Below, in pieces: positions 52,234-62,100 of a DNA stretch of 64,000 nucleotides (its first letter is position 1; every line of letters begins with the position of its first letter). Location: contig CANLEH010000006.1 of the NCBI GenBank assembly GCA_947489665.1, positions 62,001-126,000 of the forward strand, given 5' to 3'. A program made the translations under genes and the position numbers. This stretch comes from an uncultured Roseicyclus sp. (GTDB lineage Bacteria > Pseudomonadota > Alphaproteobacteria > Rhodobacterales > Rhodobacteraceae). A model generated the notes under the pieces. It was given only the letters and a program-made list of their open reading frames with translations. It was not told where the DNA came from and ran no database searches.

Positions 52234-54725
52234 GCGCGGCGCAGGGCAGGGGCGGGGACAGCACCGACATCGCATATGATGTTGCGACCGCGCTCTGGCA
52301 GGGCAAGCGCCCCTATCAGGAAGACACGCTGCTTGCCGATTTCCACGGTGGCATGGATCGCGGATTTGCCGTGTTGGCCGATGGCATGGGCGGGCATGCG
52401 GCGGGGGATCTGGCCAGCCGCCTTGTGGTGATCGACGCGGTCAGTCACCTGAAATTCCTGATGCATGACGGCGCGGCGCTGGAACAAAGCCTGCAGTCCG
52501 AGCTGACGTCGGCCATCGAGACGGCCAATGAGGTTCTGAAGGATCGCGCGGCGGACGACCGGCGCTTGCAGGGCATGGGGGCCACTTTTCTGGCCACTGT
52601 CCTGTTCGAGGATCGCCTGTACTGGGCCTCGGTCGGGGACAGTCCCCTGTACCTTTGGCGTGAGGGCAAGCTGAAGCAACTCAACGAAGATCATTCGATG
52701 GCGCCGATCATCGACCAGATGGCGAAATCGGGCGAATTGACAGAAGAGGAGGCGGCCAACCATCCCGATCGCAATGCGCTGACCTCGGTCCTGATGGGGC
52801 GCAGTGTGAAATCGATGGACGTGCCCAAGACGGCCACGGTGCTTGATCCGGGCGATGTGCTGATCCAGGCCTCGGATGGTCTGCAATACCTCGACGAACG
52901 CGAGATTGTGACTGTGCTGGAAGGCCTTGGCACTGATGCCAGCAGCCGCGAGATTGCGGATGCGTTGATGCAGGCGCTGTTTGATCTGGACGATCCGGCG
53001 CAGGACAACACGGCGATCATGGTGCTGCAACTGACCCAGGGCATGGGCGGCGGCGGTGGTGTGGCGGCCGCAACGGCGACGGCCGATGGCGAGCGCGCCG
53101 TGGCCGGTGCGACGGCGGCGGCCACGGCAACCAGCGGGGGGGCTGCCACGGCCAGTGCCAGCCCGGTGCCACCGGCGGAGCCGGACCCGCCGGAAAAGCG
53201 ACGAAACATGCTGGTGCCTGCGGCCCTTCTCGGCGGGGCGGCACTGGCACTTGGGCTGATTTTCGGCCTGCCGAGCGAGCAAGACACGACCACACCCACG
53301 GCTGACGAAGCGCCGGTGGCGGAAGGTGAGGTGCGTGTTCCAGATGACACTCAACCCAGTGATGAGGCGACCTCTGCCGAGGTTGATCCGGTCGAAGAGA
53401 CGGATCCTGCCCCAGCCGCTGAAGACGACCCGGTGCCGGACATCGCGGCGGATGACGATGCTGCGACCGAAGTAGCCGGAGAAGAGAGCGCGCCAGAGGC
53501 CAGCCCGGATGCAGAGGCCCCGGCTACAGAGGCGCCCGAAGATTTGGCACCAGCCGAGGAGGTAGCGCCGCAGGTGCCCGCCCCGGCTGAAGAAGTGGCT
53601 GCTGAAGAAGTCGTCGCCGAAGAGGTGCCTGCCGAGGACGTGGCCGATCCGGATGCGGAAAGCGCCACGCCAGCCGTCGACGCGGACGCGGGCAGTGAAG
53701 TTGAAGCTGAGGCCGAAGCCGCGCCCGTGGAAACGCCTGAAATCACACAAGAACCGGCACTCGAAGAAACTGCTCCGCCTGCAGATGAGGCGACCGCCGT
53801 GGAAGCGCCCGCGCTTGATGAGCCCGAATTGGGCACCGATGGTGCCGCGCCCGCTGAAGAGATCACACCCGTCGAAACCGATCAGCCAGAGCCGCCGCAG
53901 CCTGTGCGGGACGCCGATATGCCGGATGGCGATGCGCCCGCCGGGGCCGCCGCGGATCGCAGTGACCCGGGCGCAGAAGTCCAGCCCGCAACCGTTCCAT
54001 CGGATACCAGCGGGTCAGAGGTTGTTCCCGTTCCAGGTGCCACGACTGCGCCGACGGTCGGGGGTGCGCAGACCGGGTCTTCGCAAGGGGCCAGCTTGGG
54101 GCAGGTTCTGCCGCCCGCTGATACAGAGATCGCCCCGGAAGTTGCAGACGAGGCCCCAGCCGTTGAGCCTCAGCCTCAGCCTCAGCCTGTCCCGGTTCCG
54201 GTACCAATTCCCTCTCCCACGCCCACGCCCACGCCTGTTCCGGCTCCCGCGCCTTCTCCGACACCCGCGCCGAGCCAGACGCCGCAGCCTGCACCTGCTG
54301 CACCCACTCCCCTCCCTCAAGGCGGTGAAGAGCCCGCAGCCAGTGCCGTACCCGGCGTTGGAACGTTGCGCGAAGGGCTAAGTGCGCCATCTGGGGCCGA
54401 TGATGCCGCCGTGACCCCGGCGCCAGAACCGGTGCCCTCGCCGCAGCCGGTCCCGCTTGCGCCGCAAAACGTGCCGCGTGCGCCTGTTGAGGTGGCACCT
54501 ACGGCCCCGCAGATCGGTGAGGATGATCGCGCGACCCAGATGGCCCCGCGCAATCCATCGGCGCCCTTGATCGTTCCGGGCGATGGGGCGGAGGAGGGGG
54601 CCAGCGTGCTGCCCATGTTGCCGCCTTTCACGGGCAGCATTCAAAGAATTTGCCAAGCACAGCAATGCTTTGCCATCATTCGGCAGCCGGATGGTACGGT
54701 GACCATCCTGCAACGCCGCAGATAA
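52230..54725 (+). CDS. membrane-anchored PP2C phosphatase with long acidic tail
   Basis: 831 residues. Phosphatase domain about 15-270: KRPYQEDTLLADF, LADGMGGHAAGDLASRLVV, ASVGDSPLYLWREG, QASDGLQYLDE and DNTAIMVLQL. One membrane segment at about 327-347 (MLVPAALLGGAALALGLIFG) puts the rest outside the cytoplasm: about 450 residues of Glu/Ala/Pro/Val repeats (PQPQPQPVPVPVPIPSP type) and a short folded end with ICQAQQCFAII. It reverses the kinase reaction and may sense the envelope through its tail. Coupled to the FHA gene. Confidence 0.88.
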   Translation: MSAAQGRGGDSTDIAYDVATALWQGKRPYQEDTLLADFHGGMDRGFAVLADGMGGHAAGDLASRLVVIDAVSHLKFLMHDGAALEQSLQSELTSAIETANEVLKDRAADDRRLQGMGATFLATVLFEDRLYWASVGDSPLYLWREGKLKQLNEDHSMAPIIDQMAKSGELTEEEAANHPDRNALTSVLMGRSVKSMDVPKTATVLDPGDVLIQASDGLQYLDEREIVTVLEGLGTDASSREIADALMQALFDLDDPAQDNTAIMVLQLTQGMGGGGGVAAATATADGERAVAGATAAATATSGGAATASASPVPPAEPDPPEKRRNMLVPAALLGGAALALGLIFGLPSEQDTTTPTADEAPVAEGEVRVPDDTQPSDEATSAEVDPVEETDPAPAAEDDPVPDIAADDDAATEVAGEESAPEASPDAEAPATEAPEDLAPAEEVAPQVPAPAEEVAAEEVVAEEVPAEDVADPDAESATPAVDADAGSEVEAEAEAAPVETPEITQEPALEETAPPADEATAVEAPALDEPELGTDGAAPAEEITPVETDQPEPPQPVRDADMPDGDAPAGAAADRSDPGAEVQPATVPSDTSGSEVVPVPGATTAPTVGGAQTGSSQGASLGQVLPPADTEIAPEVADEAPAVEPQPQPQPVPVPVPIPSPTPTPTPVPAPAPSPTPAPSQTPQPAPAAPTPLPQGGEEPAASAVPGVGTLREGLSAPSGADDAAVTPAPEPVPSPQPVPLAPQNVPRAPVEVAPTAPQIGEDDRATQMAPRNPSAPLIVPGDGAEEGASVLPMLPPFTGSIQRICQAQQCFAIIRQPDGTVTILQRRR

Positions 54726-54767
54726 CAGACCACACCGAAAACACCGACCACGGGGACAGAGATCAAG

Positions 54768-55631
54768 ATGACCGACGATGTGGAGCTTTCAATTCGGCAG
54801 GTGACTGGCGGCACTGTCCTGCTGGCGACCGAGACCTTGCGTCTGCCGGTCGAGATCGGGCGTTTCGGCGCAGACAATGTGGGCCGGGTCAGCGCGGGCG
54901 ATGGGCGTGTGGTGCATTTCGGGGAAGGATACGGCACCCTGTCGCGCCAGCACCTGACCATCACGCCGTCCGGGGATGGCGGGCTTGTCGTGACCGACCT
55001 GTCGTCCAATGGTGTGGCCCAGATCGGGCAGGAGGGGTCTGCCCCCGTGCCCATGGGGCGCGGCGGCACGGTGCGTATGGCGCCCGGTGCGATGCGCGCG
55101 TTTGAGACGGTGGGTCTTCGCGTGACGGTCTGTTCGCCCAAGGAAGCGCAGGTGGATGCCATCGGTCAGCCGCTACATCTGGTCTATGACAGCACCTCTA
55201 CCGGCGGGCTCAAGGCGCTTGATCTAGATGGTGTATCGATTGCGTTGGTGGCCAATGGCGCGGAAGTCCTGATGCGCCGGCGCAAGGGGCGCGCGGCGCA
55301 AGCGCTTGAGGCCGCCAAGGCCGAGGGCGCGCGCGTTCTGGTGATGATCGGCCCTGACGGTGCCGGTGGGGTGGAGGCCATTTGTGGCATGGGCGGCGAA
55401 GTGGAGCATAACCGCCGCACCCTTGACGAGGGCGAAGCGGTGCAGATGGATCACCTCGCCACGCTTGATATCCGCGGCCAGCTTCTGCGGATCATGTCGG
55501 CGGAAGAAGGCAAGGGGCTGAGTTGCACGAACCCTGATTGCCGCCAGCTGAACCCATACCTTCCGGGCGAAAATTGCCGGTATTGCGGGCAACGGCTTGG
55601 GGATGGAACATCATACTGGGTGCATTCGTAA
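54768..55631 (+). CDS. FHA domain protein with C-terminal zinc ribbon
   Basis: 287 residues. An FHA domain at about 20-105 (GRFGADNVGR, GEGYGTLSRQHLTI, VVTDLSSNGVAQIG), a middle domain at about 120-240 of unknown type (TGGLKALDLDGVSIALVANG), and a zinc ribbon at the end: CTNPDCRQLNPYLPGENC followed by RYCGQR (CxxxxC ... CxxC). Start ATG 54768, 42 bases after the PP2C stop. Zinc ribbons in this position often mediate protein contacts. Part of the same transcript as the FHA-oxidoreductase gene ten bases downstream. Confidence 0.82.
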   Translation: MTDDVELSIRQVTGGTVLLATETLRLPVEIGRFGADNVGRVSAGDGRVVHFGEGYGTLSRQHLTITPSGDGGLVVTDLSSNGVAQIGQEGSAPVPMGRGGTVRMAPGAMRAFETVGLRVTVCSPKEAQVDAIGQPLHLVYDSTSTGGLKALDLDGVSIALVANGAEVLMRRRKGRAAQALEAAKAEGARVLVMIGPDGAGGVEAICGMGGEVEHNRRTLDEGEAVQMDHLATLDIRGQLLRIMSAEEGKGLSCTNPDCRQLNPYLPGENCRYCGQRLGDGTSYWVHS

Positions 55632-55640
55632 GGGGCTGAT

Positions 55641-57650
55641 ATGATTACTTTTCCGGTCCGTTTCCGCGTTCGCCAGATCGGTATCGACGGCAATACGATG
55701 GGGTCCTCGCGCATCTTGCTGTGTGAGGAGCCCGGCGCCTTTCTGGTGGGAAAGACCGATGACGCTGATGTGCCGCTGACGGGTGATGCCGTCAGCCGCA
55801 GGCACATGTCCATCGTGCTGAGCGCCGAGGATGTGCGGGTGCGCGATGAAGGCTCCACCAACGGGACCTATGTGAATGGGACGCGGGTTGCCGAACAGGT
55901 GCTGGAGGTGGGCGATCAGGTCTCCATCCCCGGGTGGCTGTTGGAGTTGCTGGCCCCGGCGGAGAGTGCGGCGAGTGCCACGCGGATCGCAGGTGTTGAG
56001 GTCGATGCCTCGCTGGTCAGTAGGCTGGTCATCACCGACGATGACGCCCCGCCACCGTCGCGCCGAACATTTCCTGAGATGGAGTTTGCGGGCAAGGATA
56101 TCGTCGGGATCGAGGCGTTGCGCGCCTCGGGCCACCCGGTCGAGGAGGTCAAGTTTTGCGCCGTGGGGGGCGGGCTAGGCAGTTTTGTCTGGGTCGATCA
56201 CCTGCGCTGCTACGGCATTTCCGCGAGCGATATCAGAGCGATAGGGACGGAAGAGGTCTGCTATCGGACGTATCAGCGGTACTGCAAGAATTCCCAGATC
56301 CCGGACCATGAACGCCTGCGGTCCAACAGCCTTAGCCGCCCGGACAATATCTGGGGCTTTCCCGGCTATGCCCTGCGGGAGGTTGGCAAGGGCATCGGTG
56401 TGAAGGGGATTTTCCAGGTGTTCGGGGAGCCGACGCTGTCGGAAAGCTACACGCCGCGCGCGGGCGACGTGTTCGACAGCCTTGACGTGGAGGCCAAGCG
56501 CATCGGCTGGTCCGAGATGTTTGTGAAGGCGCAGGTCCTGGGCCTGCGCAAGACCTCCGATGGGCGCTATGCCGTGGCCTACAAGCTGTGGGGTGGCGAG
56601 GCGCAGGGGGAGGCCCGCAATCGCTATGTCATCGCGGACGTGGTCCATCTGGCGACGGGGTATCCGGCCACGCGTTTTGTCGATGATTTTCAGACTTTTA
56701 TTACCAATCACCCGGACAGCCGCGCGCAAGTCGCCAATGCCTACGAGCCGCATGACCAGATGTATATCGAGGCTGAACGGCGCGGCGGGCCGGTGCAGGT
56801 TGTCGTGCGGGGCAGGGGGATTGTGGCGTCGCGCATCATCCAGCGCCTGCATGAGGCACGGGCCAAGAACCCCGACATTCGTATCCTGCATTCCATGCGC
56901 ACGCCCATTGGGGCGCGGGATGGCGCCGTATTTCGAAAGGCGCGCAGGCTGGTGCGCAACAATGTGGAAATCCAGCCGTTCAATTGGCCGAAATCCTGCT
57001 GGGGCGGGGATTTGCGGGTCGAATATGAGCGGGCGGGCGAGGAAGATCGCGGCGTGATGCTATCCCAGCTTGGCGGCACCACGACCGCCGAACGCTCCGA
57101 TTGGATCGCCATCGCCGAGCGCGGCGCGGAGGAGGGATGGTACAGGCCGGTCTACGGAAACATCTCGGACCTGCAACCGCTGCCGTCCCCGGGACCGGAG
57201 CAGCCGGACGGCGTGCAGGTTTCGATCAACACGGTCGAGGGCAACGAGGAAGTCCTGAATGCCGACTACCTGATCGACTGTACAGGTTTGATCGCCGATA
57301 TTCGCCGCTCGCCCTTCCTTGCCGATCTACTCGATACCTATCACCTGCCGCGCAACCACGGATATCGCGTGACCGATCAGGGCCCGCAAAAAGGCGGGCC
57401 CACGGGCCTGCGTTGCACGAATGATTTTGAGATCGAGGGGCTGCGCAATAATCAGGGCCGGGTTTATGCCGCCGGAACCATCACCACGGGCGGGCCCTAT
57501 CTGGCGGTCGACAGCTTCCTTGGCCTGCAATATTCGGCCATTCGGTCTGTCGATCATCTTGTCACCGAACGCATCCACAAAGTCCGCAACCTGGGGCCGC
57601 TCCGGTCCTTTGGGGGTTGGACGAAGTGGATGGTTGGCGCACGGCCATAA
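55641..57650 (+). CDS. FHA domain fused to FAD/NAD(P)-dependent oxidoreductase
   Basis: 669 residues. The N-terminal FHA domain at about 10-95 has VPLTGDAVSRRHMSI and DEGSTNGTYVNGTRV, a complete phosphothreonine-binding set. A second domain begins at about 170 with a dinucleotide-binding AVGGGLGSFVWVDHLR, continues through VIADVVHLATGYPATRF and VRGRGIVASRIIQ (a second dinucleotide loop), DYLIDCTG, and ends with GRVYAAGTITTGGPYLAVDS, the last-strand motif of flavoprotein oxidoreductases. The substrate is unknown. Phosphorylation-dependent docking of a flavoenzyme is unusual. Follows the zinc-ribbon FHA gene by nine bases. Confidence 0.83.
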   Translation: MITFPVRFRVRQIGIDGNTMGSSRILLCEEPGAFLVGKTDDADVPLTGDAVSRRHMSIVLSAEDVRVRDEGSTNGTYVNGTRVAEQVLEVGDQVSIPGWLLELLAPAESAASATRIAGVEVDASLVSRLVITDDDAPPPSRRTFPEMEFAGKDIVGIEALRASGHPVEEVKFCAVGGGLGSFVWVDHLRCYGISASDIRAIGTEEVCYRTYQRYCKNSQIPDHERLRSNSLSRPDNIWGFPGYALREVGKGIGVKGIFQVFGEPTLSESYTPRAGDVFDSLDVEAKRIGWSEMFVKAQVLGLRKTSDGRYAVAYKLWGGEAQGEARNRYVIADVVHLATGYPATRFVDDFQTFITNHPDSRAQVANAYEPHDQMYIEAERRGGPVQVVVRGRGIVASRIIQRLHEARAKNPDIRILHSMRTPIGARDGAVFRKARRLVRNNVEIQPFNWPKSCWGGDLRVEYERAGEEDRGVMLSQLGGTTTAERSDWIAIAERGAEEGWYRPVYGNISDLQPLPSPGPEQPDGVQVSINTVEGNEEVLNADYLIDCTGLIADIRRSPFLADLLDTYHLPRNHGYRVTDQGPQKGGPTGLRCTNDFEIEGLRNNQGRVYAAGTITTGGPYLAVDSFLGLQYSAIRSVDHLVTERIHKVRNLGPLRSFGGWTKWMVGARP

Positions 57651-57665
57651 GCGAGGAGCGAACCC

Positions 57666-58151
57666 ATGATCCCAACCCTCGCCGGACGGCTGCAAACCCG
57701 CCTTTTCCTGTTTCTTTTCATCGGGGTGCCGGTCACTTTGGCCTTCGTTTTCGTGCTTGCGGGCTGGAAGTTCGACTATGACATCGCGATGCCATTCCTG
57801 CTGTTCCTGGTGACAATCACCGGCCTCGGCCTGCTGCTCGACCCGATCTATATCTTTATCCAGACGACAAGGTGGGACCGCGACTGGCCCTTTGCCTATC
57901 AGTTCTTCTTCTCTTGGGTGGAGTTCGGGATCGTCTTCGCCGTGGCCCGGGCCGGTCTGATCCCGTGGTTGCCCGTGTCAGTGGAAGGCCAGCCCGCGCC
58001 GCTTGTCGATTTCTCAAGCAGTGCCGCCATCGGCCTTGCGACTTTGCATTTCGCGTGCGTGTTCATCCCGTCTTTCCTTGCCCTGCTTGGCCCGATGCAA
58101 GCGATCTTCGTGCGCTGGCGCTTTAAGGGCGGCCAGTTCGGCAAGCTGTGA
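57666..58151 (+). CDS. four-helix inner-membrane protein
   Basis: 161 residues with four predicted membrane helices: FLFLFIGVPVTLAFVFVLAG, MPFLLFLVTITGLGLLLDPI, EFGIVFAVARAGLIPWL and LATLHFACVFIPSFLALLGP. Charged loops carry QTTRWDRDWPF. Family unknown. It begins 15 bases after the FHA-oxidoreductase gene and its stop overlaps the TauE-like start (TGATG), so it is probably a membrane partner in this module. Confidence 0.75.
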   Translation: MIPTLAGRLQTRLFLFLFIGVPVTLAFVFVLAGWKFDYDIAMPFLLFLVTITGLGLLLDPIYIFIQTTRWDRDWPFAYQFFFSWVEFGIVFAVARAGLIPWLPVSVEGQPAPLVDFSSSAAIGLATLHFACVFIPSFLALLGPMQAIFVRWRFKGGQFGKL

Positions 58152-59107
58152 TGACGCATACATCCGCCATGAAGCCTGTGATCAAGGCGTGGATTCCGAT
58201 CCACCTTCTGCTTTTGGCGGGGGCGTACTATCTGCTTTTTCAGGAAAGTGAGCTTAACCTAGAGGTCCTGATGGGCCTGTGGTTCTTCTTTCCTGTCGGC
58301 ATCATGGGCGCGATCATTGCCAACGCAACGGGCACGGGCGGCGGCGTGGTTTTCGTGCCGGTTTTTGCCGCCCTGCAAGACGGCGGCATCATGATCCCGC
58401 CTGAGCTTTTGCGGGTCGCGACACTCAAGCCCGAAGAATCCGTTGCCGTCAGCTTCACCATCCAATGCTTCGGCATGTCCATCGGCGCGCTCACCTGGGC
58501 GCATGCGATCTTCGTGAAGGACGGACTGGCCTGGGACGAAAAGGTCTCAAGCCAGACGCTGGCCGCGCTGACCTTCGCGCCTTTGGCGACTGGCATTCCG
58601 GCGCTTTTGCTGACCCAGGCCTTTATCGAGGTCGAAGGCGCGCAATTGCTGTTCTATTTCAAGATCTTCTCACTCGCTCTTGGCGTGACGCTTCTGATCT
58701 TCACATGGGTTCAGCGCAGGCAGGCGGCGAAGGACCGCAAGCTATGGGTTAGCCCCGGTGAGTTGTGGGTGCTGATGGGCCTGGGCGTGATCGGCGGGGC
58801 CGTCACCGCGCTCTTCTCCGTGGGGATCGGAGAGTTCCTTGCCATCTACCTGATTTTGCGGCGTTTCCCCACGAAGGTGGCCATTGCCGTGGCGGTCTGG
58901 GTCAGCGTCGTTTGTGTGATCACCGGGTTCTGGGACGGCTATTTCAATGACCTCGTCCGGCTTGAGATTGCTTTGATCGCGGTGCCGGGGGCCATTGTGG
59001 GCGGTTTCCTTGCGAAGGGGATTGCGCAACTTTTGGGGTCGCTGTGGCTCAAGACCTTGGCGTCGATCTGGATCATCGCGTCGAGCGTTTATTTGCTGGC
59101 GACCTAG
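58151..59107 (+). CDS. TauE/SafE-family anion (sulfite/sulfonate) exporter-like protein
   Basis: 318-residue polytopic membrane protein. The family block GIMGAIIANATGTGGGVVFV lies at about 48-67, with FGMSIGALTWAHAIF and a second repeat GLGVIGGAVTALFSVGIGEF; about eight helices. TauE/SafE proteins move sulfite, sulfoacetate or other anions. The start is ATG 58151 (a GTG at 58148 is possible). It converges on the kinase gene with overlapping stops. Linkage to an FHA-flavoenzyme suggests a sulfur or redox substrate (speculative). Confidence 0.82.
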   Translation: MTHTSAMKPVIKAWIPIHLLLLAGAYYLLFQESELNLEVLMGLWFFFPVGIMGAIIANATGTGGGVVFVPVFAALQDGGIMIPPELLRVATLKPEESVAVSFTIQCFGMSIGALTWAHAIFVKDGLAWDEKVSSQTLAALTFAPLATGIPALLLTQAFIEVEGAQLLFYFKIFSLALGVTLLIFTWVQRRQAAKDRKLWVSPGELWVLMGLGVIGGAVTALFSVGIGEFLAIYLILRRFPTKVAIAVAVWVSVVCVITGFWDGYFNDLVRLEIALIAVPGAIVGGFLAKGIAQLLGSLWLKTLASIWIIASSVYLLAT

Positions 59108-62100
59108 GGCCGGGCGCTCAGCGACAGCTGGACCAAACCCGCGCACTCTGGATCATGTTCCTCGGTTGCGATCCAGACGCGCAGCGGCTGATCGTCGGTG
59201 CCCGGATCAAGCAGGTTGAGGGATTGGCCGGTTCCGACCGGCTCACTCAAACGCCAGCGCCCCCGCCACTGAGCAATCAGCCGGGCGTTGCACGAGGCGC
59301 GGCCACTGACATCAAGGTTAAGCGCACGGGATGTCGCGGTCATGCTTAGGGACACCATGGGCTCAGGCGAAATGAACAAGGGTGCCGGAGCGTTTTCGAT
59401 CACCTCGGTCAGACCGTCGGGATGAACGGACCAGCATTCCAACAGGTTCATTGGCCCGCCAGCATCGCCCGCAAAGAGGCGGCGATCGTCGATGAAATCG
59501 GGGACTAAATCGGTGAGGTCTGAGTTGAGCGCCATCGGGCTGCATGTGCCCGTATCCACACGTGGCGCCGGTGCCGGCGCTGGGGCTTGTGGCGCGATAT
59601 TCACAATTGCGGGTTCGTCAAACAGCGGCTCGGGCGGGCTGCCCTCCCGCCGGAAGATCGTGGCTTGCGGCTGATCGGGGCTGCCGACGGCGATATGGCT
59701 GTTGTCGAAACTGAAATAGCCCTGCTCGGCCGCGCCGAATTCGTGCAGCACACCGCCGGTTGCCACATCGATCAATTGGGCCGTGTTGCCACCGGAGGCC
59801 CCGATAAACAGCATCTCCCCATCGGAGGAGACCGATATGAAGGCCTCGGACGTCGCATCCGGCATGGGGCCGCTGCCGCGAATGGAACGTCCGACCAGAT
59901 CAATGATTTCCCATTCGGTGTCGCTGGCGCGCATGAAGCTCAGGCGGTCGCCCGAAAGCCGGTAGCGGGTATAGGGCGAAGTGGGCGGAAAATCGGCCAA
60001 TTCGCGCTGGTCGAGGGCGTTGTCGAAAAGCGTAACACCGCCATCATTGCGCAGGATCAAGAGCCCCTGATCGCCGCCCATGGGCGACATGGCTACGAAA
60101 GACCCTATGCGGTTTCCAGCAGTCCGGGTCAGGCGGCCATCCGTCTCGAACACGCGCACAAGGCTGGGTGTGATGACGGTGATCTGGTCCGCGTTCTCCG
60201 CGAACGTGACCCGCACGGTTGTGCCATCAGGCACGGAGGTCAGGATTTGCTCGGACGGCGCGCCAAGGGTCGTGTTGGCCAGATCGACCAGAACGATGTC
60301 TGTCTGCCCGCCGACACTGGCCCGGGTGTAGACGAAATGGGTCTCGCTGCGGGAAATGGCGCGGTTTGCGGTGGTGACCGTGGTCGGCTCAAAGCGCAGG
60401 ATTTCGCGGCGGTTGGTGATGTCATACAGGCGGTTCGGCGTGCCGGGGCCGGTGGTAGCGATGGCGTAGCCACCTTCCATCGAAAACCCCAACCGCGTGA
60501 TCGTGTCAGGAATACCGCGTGCCAGATGGGCCTGGTAGACGCCGCTATCTCGGTCGAACAGGGCAATGCCGCCCGTGCTATCGACAAGACCCACGGTGGC
60601 ATTATCCCACGAGAAGCGCGGCAGCAGTGACAGGGTTCCGTTGGGCGCGCTGAGCGTGGCAGTCTCTACCAGATACATGGGGCCTTCGCCCAAAGCGTCG
60701 GCCAGCGCGGCTTCGGTCAGGGCCAAGGCCGCCTGGAGATTTGCATTCTCGGCCTCCAGATCGGCGATGCGCGCGCGCAGGCGGTCGATTTCCGAGAGAT
60801 TGGCATCACTGTTTCCAGCCGCTTCTTCGGCTTCCACAAGGTCTTCAAGCAACCGAACACGCTCAGCCTCGGACAACTCCAAGGCACCTTCGAGGCGGCC
60901 CATTTCCGCGCGCATCGCGTCGGAGCCTTCGCCCGCCTCAAGGGCTGCGGCCAGTCGCGCCTCCAGGTCTGCGATGTCGCTGGCGGCGGCGGCCAGCGCG
61001 GTCTCAGCCGCGGTCAGGTCGTTGTCGACATCGGCCAATGCGGCAGCCCGCGTGCGTTCCGAGGTGAGTTCCTGTTCCAGCCGCGCAATGTCAGAGGCAG
61101 CGGTCTGTACGTCTTGCGTCAAGCCATCGGAGGCGGCCAGAGCCGCAGCCAAACTGGCCTGCGCTTCGGCCAGTTGCCCTTCCAGTGCGGTGATCTGATT
61201 GGTGGCGGATGCGTTTTCTTCGGCCAGTGTGGTGGCCCGTTGTGTGGCAGCGTCACGCGCCGCGCGGGCGTCTTCCAGCGCGGCCTGGGTCACGGCCAAT
61301 GTCTCAAGCGAGCGTTCCAGATCGGCCACTTGTGCGGCGGCGGCGTCACGTGCGGCGCGGGCTTCATCAAGCTCGGCCATTGTTGCGGCCATGTCGCCAT
61401 CGGCGGTTTCCAGACGCGTGAGGTTTTCCTCGGCGTCGGTCAGGGCGGATTGCAATATCGTCAGCTCTGCCTCCGCCGCACCGCGCGCGGCCTCAGCCTC
61501 GGCCAGAGCCGTCTCCAGACGGCCCATTTCGGCCATCATCTCGTCCATGCCGGGGGTCAGCCATGCCGGCTGCGTCGACCAGATGCCGCCGCCGACGGCA
61601 GCGGCCAGAAGCGCGCCAAGCACAGCGCCGCCCACAAACCGCCCGCCGGATCGGGCCGGGGCAGGGGCCACCGCATCGGGCATGGCCATCGGTGTGACCA
61701 TCGTTGTGGGCGCATCGGCCAAAGCGGCAAGCCACGCGCCCGCATCTTTTGGCCTATCGCCCGGTGTCATGCGCAGGGCGCGGTCGATCAGATGCAGAAG
61801 ACGACCATCATGGTCGGGGTGGAGGTCTGCAATCGGCTGGTATGGGTCCGGCTGGCCTGTCGCAATCGCGCTGGCGCGTTCGTCTGCTGCGATGGGCGCG
61901 GCACCGGTGATGACATGATGCAGCGTCGCGGCGAGTGCATATAGGTCCGAATAGGGACCCTGTTGCGCGCCCGATACGTAGAATTCGTGCGGGCTGTAGC
62001 CGTCTGTCACTACGCGGAACGTGCCTGCCATGCGCGAGCGCGCCTGCGTTTCCGCGCGCGCGGCGCCGAAATCGATCAGCATCGGCATGCCGAACCGATC

